This document shows positions 9,207-19,027 of a stretch of DNA of 64,000 bases, in pieces. Made by a program: the position numbers and the translations under genes. Where the stretch lies: positions 181,676,687 to 181,740,686 of the forward strand of contig CM076191.1 in NCBI GenBank assembly GCA_038277395.1. The letters are read 5' to 3'. This DNA is from Dryocosmus kuriphilus. Taxonomy: Eukaryota; Arthropoda; Insecta; Hymenoptera; Cynipidae. Below the pieces are notes generated by a model. The model was not told the DNA's origin, did no database searches, and saw nothing but the letters and a program-made list of their open reading frames with translations. How positions within the stretch are numbered: the first letter of the stretch is position 1; each line of letters starts with the position of its first letter.

Positions 9207-11891
9207 TTAAAATGTGAAAGTTGGATGTGAGTTCTCTGAGTACATTGCGATGATGAGGTGGTTTGAGTACTGACAATATGGAGTAGATTCATAAAGTTTA
9301 AAGGTTATAAGTGGGAGAAAAAGCGGCAAATTTGAAAAAGATATGAAAAGAAAACAAAATATGGAATTTAGAAATTTGGACAAAAATAAAAAATTTAAGG
9401 TATTTAATATTGAGTTATATGCAGAATTGTAAAATTGAAGGTCGGTAATTTTATTTGAAGCACTATTACCCCTCCTCTTATATAAATCATTTCAACAAAC
9501 AAACGTTTTATAAAAATTTTGTTCTTTATGTAGGATCTTTATGTCATCCCATTTCATAAAAGAAGAATCACCGTTGTGATCTGCATGAATATGTTTTGTT
9601 ACTTCTTTTCTATTTTTAATGCAATGTTGGACATTTCTCAGATGTTCGTTTCTTCTAGTATCCAAAGATCTTTTGGTTTGGCCAATGTATGATAGACCAC
9701 AAGAACAGTTGAGTTCATAAACAACATTACATTGATCAAGTTTATTTATGGGATCTTTTCCTAGTTTAATGAAAACATCAAATTTTGAATCTATTTTAAA
9801 AATAGTATTTATATTGAAATCAGAAAAAAGTCTACGAATGGGATATGAGATGTCAGGATAAAAATTGAAAGACACATAAGTTTTATCAGTTATTATGCTG
9901 TTAGTATTAATAAGGTTTTGATTTGGAGTGGAATTATTCATATTAATTTGGAAGAGTCTATTTTTAATATGTTTTTCGATGAAATCATTAGGATAACTGT
10001 TATATTTTAAAATTTGCTTAACAACCAAAATGTTATTTTTATGGAAGGATTTATCAGAGAGTAAAATAGCTGAATCTATTAAATTTTTTGTAATACCAAT
10101 TTTTTGGTGAATGGGATGGTTCTAAAAGAAATTGAGTAGTCTACCAGAATATGTGTCTTTTCTATACCAGTTTGTGATAATATTGTTAGCGTCGTCTCTA
10201 ATAATTTTTAAGTTTAGAAAATAATTAATTGAATTGTCGATTTCGATTTCATGTATAAATTGTAATCTATCATGATAACTATTGAAAAATTGAATAGTTT
10301 GTTGGACCTTATTCTTTGGGATAATGAGAAGGGTGTCGTCAACGTATCTGAGAAAAAGTGTGTATTTTAAAATCAATTTTTTTGAAAATATCAATCTCTA
10401 AATCCTGTAAAACTATTTCAGCTAATATTCCTGAAATCGGAGAACCGATTGGGGTGTCAAATTTCTGACTGTAAAATTTATTATTAAATTGAAAAAAGGT
10501 CGAATTCATTAAGAAGGTTATGCCATTTTTAAATTCAATTAGCGGTATATTGGTACATTTTTTAATATGTGGCCATCTTTTTTCGATGCCATCTAGAACT
10601 AGGTTTAGTGGAATGTTAGTAAACAAAGAGGAAACATCTAATGATAAGAAGATGTGGTTATTTGGAAATTTGATTTTTGTGATAGTATCATGGAATGAAA
10701 TGGAATTTTTTACAAAAGAATTTAATTTCGGAATTGAGTCAGTTAAGATTTGGTTTAAAGTTTTTGCAAGAATATAAGTGGGAGAATTTATGTAGGAAAC
10801 AACAGGCCTAAGAGGAAAATTTTCTTTGTGTACTTTGGGAAGACCGTACATCCGAGCGATGTTAGTATTAGAAGTTGAAATTGTGTTTTTCTTTATATTT
10901 TTACCTAGATATCCTTTTATATTCCAATTATTTAACAGTTTGTGAGTTGAATTTTGTAGTTTTTTTAAAGGAATTGAATTAATTACATTATAAGTATTAG
11001 GATCATTTAACATTGTTTCCATTTTTTGAATAGTAAGATGATTTATCAAGAAGAACAGTAATATTGCCTTTGTCGGCACGTGTGACCAAAATGTCATTAT
11101 TATGTGTTAAAAATTTTTTGTAATTTTGATATTTTTTGCTATTTCCTTATCAATCATAGATATTCTCTTAGGTTTTTTTATGTAGTTTGATGTTAGAGAG
11201 AGGACTTTGTTTCTAAGTTCATCTCTAAATTCCAAAGGAATTTTATCCAGATTCACTTCAAAATCTTTTAAAATTTCCAAAATCTGTTCTTTCTTTCCTG
11301 AAGTAAAACAAGAACTAAATTTAGGTCCTAAACGAATAATGTCAGAAACCGGTGTAGGAATAGCTTTTCTGTCAGATTAATAATCCAAGGATCAGGAATC
11401 GAATCAATTCTATTTTTATTAATATTGGTATCAATAGGATTTAAAGATAAAAGATTATTGAATTTCTTGTTAAGAATTCTTTCAGTGTTACAAGTAAAAT
11501 TATCATTAGAAGTTTCAAATTCATGGAAGAGAAAGGCAAAATCAGAACTAGGCATTAAATTTTTAATTTTATTTTTTAAGATATCAAAGTTTTTTTGTAA
11601 AAATTTTAAATGAATGTGTATGTCCTGAATCTCGATATTCCTGACTTGGTTTTTTAATCTGTCAGTTACATAGTTAAGATTTTTAGCACTGTAAGAACTA
11701 TACATTTTGAGATTTTTGACATTTTTGATACAGTTGTTGATATTGTTGGGAAATAATTCAGAACGGCGACAACTCAGTAAGAAATTTTTTCTTCAAGTGG
11801 CAGTTTTAATCTTATTAGAGTAATTAAGCAAACCTTTGAACTCTGATGCGACCTCAGATCCAAATCTCCGATGTATTTCCTTCAGATTCAT
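9207..11891 (-). pseudogene. PLE-B protein (N-domain, RT, GIY-YIG), frameshifted
   Basis: Reading 11891 to 9207 gives a Penelope-type protein of about 890 codons. The first ATG at 11891 opens MNLKEIHRRFGSEV. The RT follows: ARMYGLPKVHKENFPLRPVV (motifs 1-2), FLSLDVSSLFTNIP (A, Asp present), GTPIGSPISGILAEI with an altered preceding residue (B), RYVDDTLLIIP (C), then thumb sequence and the linker FIKLGKDPINKLDQ. The C-terminal GIY-YIG has VVYELNCSCGLSYIGQTKR, H and FMKWDDIKI. Frames break at least near 11800 (in-frame TGA), 11330-11370, 11060, 10370, 10100 and 9510, so the gene is dead. Beyond the usual endonuclease end the frame stays open through a hydrophobic tail rich in L, F and S to a stop at 9207; this may be read-through rather than a real domain. 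Confidence 0.88.
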
Positions 11892-12014
11892 AATCGATGT
11901 TAAGTTTGCAATCCTAGTTTTGCATATATAATATGATCGAGAAGAGATTTTGAGTCCTCATTATCGATTTAACGTCCGGGAATAGAAATAGTAGAAAAAA
12001 GATCAGTGGTTACA

Positions 12015-12571
12015 AAAGATCCCATAAATAAACTTGATCAATGTAATGTTGTTTATGAACTCAACTGTTCTTGTGGTCTATCATATGTTACATTGGCCAA
12101 ACCAAAAGATCTTTGGATACTAGAAGAAACGAACATCTGAGAAATGTCCAGCATTGCATTAAAAATAGAAAAGAAATAGCAAAACATATTCATGCAGATC
12201 ACAACGGTGATTCTTCTTTTATGAAATGGGATGACATAAAGATCCTACATAAAGAACAAAATTTTTATAAACGTTTGGTTGTTGAAATGATTTATATAAA
12301 GAGGAGGGGTAATAGTGCTTTAAATAAAATTACCGACCTTCAATTTTACAATTCTGCATATAACTCAATATTAAATACCTTAAATTTTTTATTTTTGTCC
12401 AAATTTCCAAATTCCATATTATGTTTCCTTATCATATCTTTTTCAAATTTGCCGCTTTTTCTCCCACTTATAACCTTTAAACTTTATGAATCTACTTCAT
12501 ATTGTCAGTACTCAAACCACCTCATCATGGCAATGTACTCAGAGAACTCACTTCAAACTTTCACATTTTAA
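12015..12571 (+). pseudogene. PLE-B partial copy: GIY-YIG domain and tail
   Basis: The fragment encodes the linker end and GIY-YIG domain: DPINKLDQCNVVYELNCSCG in one frame, then from about 12092 IGQTKRSLDTRRNEHLRNVQ, HADHNGDSS and FMKWDDIKILHKEQNFYKRL in another. A short insertion near 12090 breaks the frame. It is a 5'-truncated copy inverted relative to its neighbour at 9207-11891 and about as well conserved, and its last part keeps the KRLVVEMIYIKRRGNSAL segment that the neighbour has lost by frameshift. Confidence 0.85.
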
Positions 12572-12893
12572 AGTTTTATTATTATTCACAATGCTTATTT
12601 AAACTAATTCAAATTGGCCATTATGGGCCTTTTGATTTTATTACCATCCATTTTTTCTCTTACAAGGTAACTGTCTTAAATCTTACTTACTTAAAACTAT
12701 CCTAAACTAGAATAAAGTTTTTTTTCAAACTTTCTAAATTTTTACTTATTCTTCTCCGGTTTTTTAGATACATTTGAGTAATGACATTTTTGGAATTTTT
12801 TACCTTTTTTACTCTCAAACAAAAAATTACAAAATCTGTTCCAAACCTTCTCTGACAACATGACTCCAAAAATTTAAACTCAACGTATTTTTG

Positions 12894-12976
12894 GTAAGTT
12901 TTACCTGTACAATCTTTTCACTTCTGATTTCTGATGTATATTCTTACTTCTAAGGTGAATTTTGTATTTTCTTTAG
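12894..12976 (+). other. GT-AG intron in PLE-B pseudo-LTR
   Basis: The donor TTG|GTAAGTT and the acceptor TATTTTCTTTAG|A bound an 83-bp interval. The acceptor lies 19 bp before the CTGATGA of the hammerhead at 12996. The same interval is present, unspliced, in PLE-B copy 2 on the minus strand at 22577-22659. Splicing is inferred from sequence and from the parallel in families C to F. Confidence 0.65.
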
Positions 12977-12995
12977 ATTCTAACTTATTTACTGT

Positions 12996-13026
12996 CTGAT
13001 GAGGTCTCTCAGCTGAGTGACGAAAC
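12996..13026 (+). ncRNA. Hammerhead-ribozyme-like motif of PLE-B copy 1
   Basis: CTGATGA (12996-13002) and GAAAC (13022-13026) enclose a stem II with GTC/GAC at its base and a CTCAG/CTGAG palindrome beyond a T-T mismatch. The motif occurs again, inverted, in copy 2. Upstream TAAC and downstream GTTA could pair, but a consistent NUH site is not obvious. Confidence 0.6.
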
Positions 13027-13082
13027 GTTACTTTAAACATTAAACTTTTTGTCTGGATGTGTTGATATCTTTTTTCTACTTG

Positions 13083-13747
13083 TTGTAACCATTTTTTGAT
13101 AAAATGCACGGTTTTTGTTTTAATCGATAAAACGTTATTCAAAATCAATATTTTCAAATTTCCCGCCAAACTATGCGAGATACGGAAAAATAATAATAAA
13201 CAAAATTGTTCGCCTCAAAAATATCTACAAATTTACTACCTATCATTTTTTTGAGCAGACGCGTAGTTTTTGAGTTATTCGTGAAATATGTTATGAAATA
13301 TAAAGAAAACGACTTTTCAGCGAAACTGCAAGATATGAGAAAATATTAACAAGCAGAATTGTTCACCTTGGAAAGAACTACAAAATTTATTTATAAAACT
13401 CATCTTTTTACTTTTAAGAATCGAAATCCTGTATTGTGAAAATTTGGAAAATCACAAAAGAAACTTTACCAATCTACAATGCGTTTAAAAAAAATGAAAT
13501 TATCGAGCGCGAAGCGCGAGTGTCATGATGAGAATGTATTCCTTAAGGGCGATAGAGCCTTAAGTAAAATAATTTCTTTGTAATTTTTAATTTAAAGGTA
13601 TATACGATCCATAAAAACCGAGCGCGTAGCACGAGGTGAACAATCTATCGAACGCGAAGCGCAAGTGCCAACAGACGCGCGCCTTAGGCGCGCTCATACT
13701 TTGCGCAAAGCGCGCGATGAGAATGTGCCCGCGAGGCGGGCAGATTT
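13083..13747 (+). repeat. GC-hairpin repeat family, 3'-part copy
   Basis: It matches the second half of the units at 59866-63122: CCCGCCAAACTATG-type sub-repeats, then clustered GC-rich inverted repeats (CGAGCGCGAAGCGCGAG, GACGCGCGCCTTAGGCGCGC), GATGAGAATGT motifs, and a final GCCCGCGAGGCGGGC hairpin followed by a T run at about 13728-13753. It sits between PLE-B and the right half of T1 copy 2. Confidence 0.8.
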
Positions 13748-14035
13748 TTTTTTATAACATTTATTTTTATTTTTTCATTGTGATTTCTCAATGTAATGGG
13801 CCACTAACATATGACATCATTCCGGCAACGGGACGATATTGGCAGCTAAGGTCAGGCCGATATCGGTATCCATTGATGAGCCGATAATGGCGGCCAGAGT
13901 CTGGACCACAATTGGCCGCCAACTGCATACCGTAGTTATCATTCCAGCAACGGCACGATATTGGCAGCCGATCTTTAGCAGTATTTTAGCCGATGCTGGG
14001 CCGGTGTTGGGCCGTATTTAACTTCGCACTTGGGT

Positions 14036-15430
14036 ACAATTTTTTTTAGTAAAAATGGTAATTTTTATCGAATATTCAAAAGCCCCTTTTCCGTGCTCTT
14101 TTATAAATTGACTTGCATCCGCAGTTCAAGATTTAAGCATTTTGTTTTTGATGTAAGATTCTAGTTCAGAAAATATTATGCAGGAGAAGCTATAGAACTT
14201 TCGAACTACTCTTCTTGAATAATGTTTTCTTTCTCCGAACTGATTTTAATCTGAACTTTCTAAATTTCTGAACACAGTATTTTCAAGAAAAGATCCTGAC
14301 CCTCAGAGAAAAAAATGAGTAAACTACGCAGCAGTGTTTTACACTATACGTATTTAAAAGTCATTCAAGTCCAGATGTTCTATTTAGAAACTGGATGAAG
14401 CCGAAAAATCTCGAAAAACTAATGGCGACCACCCACAGAGATGCGCAGATTTCGCCTCGTATGAGAGTTGCTTCCAAGATTCAAAATGTACGCTGTAAAA
14501 GATTTCCCGAATTTTCCCAACAAACTTTTAGGTAAAATTCCCAACTTTGGGTAGAAACGATTATTTTCATAAAACAAAAATGGTTTTGCCTAATAGTTTT
14601 GAATTTTTCATTTTTAAATACAATATTCCGCACAGGTTTGGGAAATTTTCCCAGTTTATACAAAAAAAAAATTTCTATATTTTAAGGAAGTATTACTCTT
14701 GCCATCGGAAATTTTTCCCATAAGTTTAGAATAAAAGAAACATTATTCTTTAATAAAAGTAAGAAATTTACTGATATTTTGAAAATGTTTCTTTTTGAAA
14801 GTAATGTTCGTCCTGTCTCCGGAAATTTTGCACATGTGGTTGTGAATACAATAATTCTAAACTGAAAATCCTCCAGCCTTAAAAGTAATTTTAACAATCC
14901 GATTGAACTCCTAATGAATTACTAAATTTGTCCACAAATATCGTTGCAAATGAACCAACGATATTGTCAAAATCATGAAAATAGGAATTTGACATATAAT
15001 TTACTTTGACTATTATTATTAATGAATTAGAGTTTTAAATCGTTAAAACAAAGATATTATATAGCGAAATTAAAAATGTTGGAAGTCTGAATATAGCGCT
15101 AATTAAATAGGAATAATTTTATCAGAGGTTTGAAATTTATAATTGGTTTCCCAGTTTACGCTAAAATTTTAAAGATTGAGAAAGGCCTATTCGAAACAAA
15201 AATAAGTGGAATTAATAGAGAAGCTTGTTTTTAAATTTCTGTATTGTTTAACAACTTGGATTCGAAATAATATAAGTTGCTCGTATTTCATACTAGAAAC
15301 CAAAAATTACCTCTCAATTTTGTAAAACATTTGAAACTCACGAAGTCACATAGTTAATTCAAAGATATGAAACTCCATGAGTCGGGGAAATGGTTGGCTG
15401 TTTCAGAAACAAAAATTACTTTTTTCAAAC
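14036..15430. other. AT-rich intergenic DNA
   Basis: No gene is recognisable. 14480-14900 contains GGGAAATTTTCCC-type inverted words and a CGCTGTAAAAGATTTCCC start that resembles the segment at 26090, possibly a decayed MITE. Short minus-strand frames at 14481-14897 look non-coding. Confidence 0.4.
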
Positions 15431-15557
15431 ATATTTTAGCTTCATAATGGAATTGTATTTTTCACTCTCTATCGTGTATGTGCGATCTTAAAGAGAGTAA
15501 ATAAGTGAAGACAGTCCTTTACTTTTGCAAGGTTTCGTTGGTCATGGATTTACCAAC

Positions 15558-18242
15558 TAGTCCAGGCACCCTATGAAAAATGGTGCATTAAATGCTTCCC
15601 GCAGGATGACTGTTGATTATTGTAGTATTGGCATGTAGAATGAAGACCTATGTGTTTCCCACTCGAGCCTTTTGTCCCTAAAATTTTTAAATTACGTTTG
15701 AAGTTTGGAAAACCATGTTTTTTGTTTATTGCTACGAACCTATTTGTCTGACAAACAAAAGGTCTCATCGAAAAATGTAGGCCTTCAAAATATCTATAAA
15801 TTGAATGGTAGTACGTTAAGATTCGTCTATTTGTTTACGTGACAAATAATAAAAAACGTCCAAAATCGCCTTTTCTTAATTATGCAGTTTTTTTTGCAAT
15901 AATTAAGTAATCGCTTTTAAACGTTCAGAAAATATGCCTTTTGTCATTCTAAAATAGTGCCCGAAACGCGATTATGAAAAAATCAATAGTTCTCCCAAAA
16001 AGTCATTTGTTATTAAAAAACGGACTTTCTTTCAACTGAATTTCTACAACTTTGACCGATTGGATTTCAACAAATGAGGGCGCTTTTTACTCCAGAAGAG
16101 TTGTACTATCAGAAACACTTAGGCACAGAACGACTTTTTATTATTAAGTTGCATAAAAACGACTTTAAAAAGAGGGTATGTTTTTTCGTTATAAACAAAT
16201 AAGAATACTCCGTCAAATTTCACTTCATAGAATCGGGAGAAAAGCCATTCAGCAGCTTCTATTTTTACACATTTAAAAAAAAAAAAATTGTTGTATGTTA
16301 ATTTGTTGCTGACATAATTTTTTTATTAGCAATAATCACTGCTGCTACATTTACAAACATATTGAGCTGCGATTTAAAGCATATATAGAAGAAGGCAAGT
16401 ACTAATTGTCAAAAAATTTACGAGTCAATTCAATCTAACTAAATTGTTCATAATCGTGACTGAATCTCGAAGAACAATCTATGGTGTTCGTGGAGACGGA
16501 GTGGGGAAAGCCGCTCTCGGCTACCGGACACTCGCGCCAGAAATGAATTCACGCGTTCAAATCGCTCGACGTTCGAATATCTCAACAACTAATCAACCAA
16601 TCAGGATGTTTTTTTTAAATTTAGGCTACCTTTTCACGCTGATAACAAATATATGAATGGCGTCTCAAACGAAGATTATCTTAAGCTTCAAATTTACAAC
16701 TAATATGTTTATCTTCTCTAATTTTGCCATTTATTTCTTTGTTTTTATATTAATTACAAAATTTTTTAAGCGACAAAAAATGTAGGTTTAAAAAGAATAG
16801 TAATAGTTTTTTGTATTTATATAGTAATTCTGTGTTATAAAAATAAAATAAGCAATTTTCATCACTACCTGCTTTTCTTCTCCCACTCATAGTATCTTTT
16901 ATTTTTTCAAATGCGCAGCAAATTCAACTTATCCATGGTTACAACGTAAAATTTAAACAATTTTATACATTTTGTTTTTGCAAAGTCTCTTTTTAAAATG
17001 CAAATTGTGAGAAAAATACGCGAATTTTGCAATTAATTTAAAAACAAAGAAATAAATGGCAAAATTAGAGAAGATAAACTTATTAGTTGTAAATTTGAAG
17101 CTTAAGATAATCTTCGTTTGAGACGCCATTCATATATTTGTTATCAGCAGCGCGCGAAAAGGTAGCCTAAATTAAAAAAAAACATCCTGATTGGTTGATT
17201 AGTTGTTGAGATATTCGAACGTCGAGCGATTTGAACGCGTGAATTCATTTCTGGCGCGAGTGTCCGGTAGCCGAGAGCGGCTTCCCCCACTCCGTCTCCA
17301 CGAACACCATAGATTGTTCTTCGAGATTCAGTCACGATTATGAACAATTTAGTTAGATTGAATTGACTCGTAAATTTTTTGACAATTAGTACTTGCCTTC
17401 TTCTATATATGCTTTAAATTGCAGCTAAATATGTTTGTAAATGTAGCAGCAGTGATTATTGCTAATAAAAAAATTATGTCAGCAACAAATTAACATACAA
17501 CAATTTTTTTTTTTAAATGTGTAAAAATAGAAGCTGCTGAATGGCTTTTCTCCCGATTCTATGAAGTGAAATTTGACGGAGTATTCTTATTTGTTTATAA
17601 CGAAAAAACATACCCTCTTTTTAAAGTCGTTTTTATGCAACTTAATAATAAAAAGTCGTTCTGTGCCTAAGTGTTTCTGATAGTACAACTCTTCTGGAGT
17701 AAAAAGCGCCCTCATTTGTTGAAATCCAATCGGTCAAAGTTGTAGAAATTCAGTTGAAAAAAAGTCCGTTTTTTAATAACAAATGACTTTTTGGGAGAAC
17801 TATTGATTTGTTCATAATCGCGTTTCGGGCACTATTTTAGAATGACAAAAGGCATATTTTCTGAACGTTTGAAAGCGATTACTTAATTATTGCAAAAAAA
17901 ACTGCATAATTAAGAAAAGGCGATTTTGGACGGTTTTTTATTATTTGTCACGTAAACAAATAGACGAATATTAACGTACTACCAGTCAATTTATAGATCT
18001 TTTTAAGGCCTACATTCTTCGATCAAATCTTTTCTTTGTCAGACAAATAGGTTCGTAGCAATAAACAAAAAACATGGTTTTCCTAACTTCAAACGTAATT
18101 TAAAAATCTTAAGGACAAAAAGCTCGAGTTTGAAACATATAGGTCTTCATTCTACATGCCAATACTACAATAATCAACAGTCATCCTGCGGGAGGCATTT
18201 AATGCACCGAATGGCACCATTTTCCATAGGGTGCCTGGACTA
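15558..18242. mobile_element. Foldback element FB1 with about 1.2-kb inverted arms
   Basis: The left arm (15558 to about 16770) and right arm (about 17029 to 18242) are inverted copies with few differences, around a spacer of about 260 bp. Termini are TAGTCCAGGCACCCTATG and its complement. AAC flanks both ends (15555-15557 and 18243-18245), a 3-bp TSD. The insertion falls in stem II of a minus-strand PLE-C hammerhead: CTGATGAGGTT lies on one side and TTGGTAAATCC on the other. The mirrored small frames in the arms (16444-16656 plus, 17144-17347 minus) code for no recognised protein. The superfamily is unknown. Confidence 0.88.
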
Positions 18243-18286
18243 AACCTCATCAGGCTATATATTTAAAAAATCCTTTGGATTGTACA

Positions 18287-18460
18287 ATGTTTTTAATTGG
18301 GACGAGACTATTATAGTTGATCATAAACAAAATTATTATAAGAGATTGATCTTGGAAATGATCTACACAAAATGTAAGTCAAATAACATTAATAAGATAG
18401 AAGGTATCTATTCTTTAAATAATTCTTATTTCCCTTTAATCAGAAAATTGAACTCATAAT
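18287..18460 (+). pseudogene. PLE-C 5'-truncated copy: end of GIY-YIG domain
   Basis: It encodes the last 55 or so residues of the PLE-C endonuclease (FNWDETIIVDHKQNYYKRLI to RKLNS) and ends at the same stop as the full copy. It is the coding remnant of the left pseudo-LTR and lacks the catalytic GIY-YIG motifs. Confidence 0.85.
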
Positions 18461-18806
18461 TAATCAATTTCATTTCGCATTATTTGTTTAATTTCACACC
18501 CGATATATACATATATATTCCCTTCTTTTCGTCTACCATTTTCATGGTCTCTTATATTGACAATTTCTTATTTATGTTATTGAATACTACTTATTCATTC
18601 AGTTTGTTGAAAATCTTCGAAACAGCGACTCTAATATCATGTCTCTCCGCTTAAATCTTTTACAAAATGTTTAATTATTACGGTTTCATCAATTTTAACA
18701 CCTGTATTTATACTATTATTCATTTAAAAATTTTACAAAAAAAAAAATGTTAATCAACAATTTTTATTCAATTGGATATGTATATACTTCGATTGCAATT
18801 TTTAAG

Positions 18807-18854
18807 GTAAGAATATTTTTCTGCTATAACCATTGTTCTTATTGTTCTTTCCAG
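18807..18854 (+). other. GT-AG intron in left PLE-C pseudo-LTR
   Basis: TTTAAG|GTAAGAATA is a consensus donor and TTGTTCTTTCCAG|TT a consensus acceptor 48 bp away. The hammerhead begins 37 bp downstream. In the full copy this would be a 5' UTR intron. The right pseudo-LTR has the same interval at 21916-21963, but its acceptor AG has become AA. At 48 bp it is near the lower limit for insect introns. Confidence 0.6.
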
Positions 18855-18890
18855 TTTTGTACAAACCAAAGGATTTTTTAAATATATAGC

Positions 18891-18924
18891 CTGATGAGTT
18901 TGGTAAATCGATGACCAACGAAAC
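18891..18924 (+). ncRNA. Hammerhead-ribozyme-like motif, left PLE-C pseudo-LTR
   Basis: CTGATGA (18891-18897) and GAAAC (18920-18924) enclose a stem II of TTGG/CCAA with an 11-base loop. GTC follows at about 18945. The sister copies in the right pseudo-LTR (22000) and in the duplicated segment (24819 onward) keep the loop sequence. Confidence 0.7.
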
Positions 18925-19027
18925 GTTGCAAAAGTAAAGGACTGTCCACTTATTTACTCTCTTTAAGATCGCACAACCTAACTATACATACACGATAGAG
19001 AGTGAAAAATACAATTCCATTATAAAC

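Larger units (their letters stand above)
8829..13082 (-). mobile_element. PLE-B copy 1: inverted (head-to-head) pair inside T1
   Basis: The minus-strand copy (8829-12006) includes 3' UTR, a nearly complete but frameshifted coding region and 5' UTR. It meets a plus-strand partial copy (about 12007-13082) that starts within the GIY-YIG linker and carries 3' UTR, intron and hammerhead. The 3' UTR blocks at 8840-9490 and 12300-12950 are inverted copies of each other. The minus copy is cut inside the intron at its 3' end, so it lacks its own ribozyme. Confidence 0.85.
7771..14035 (+). mobile_element. T1 copy 2, split by nested insertions
   Basis: The left terminus ACCCAAGTGCGAA (7771-7783) and right terminus TTCGCACTTGGGT (14023-14035) are perfect inverted repeats, with TA just inside the outer bases. 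The left half (7771-8828) and right half (about 13748-14035) match consecutive parts of T1 copy 1. In between, about 165 bp of T1, including most of the tRNA-like block, is missing and is replaced by an inverted PLE-B pair and a GC-hairpin repeat. The left half contains five diverged monomers of the 80-bp repeat near 7993, 8072, 8164, 8241 and 8322. There is no transposase frame. Confidence 0.85.

Noticed and set aside
16444..17347. Protein gene in the foldback arms
   Set aside because: The frames are short, mirrored in both arms, and match no family I know; arm identity alone explains their conservation.
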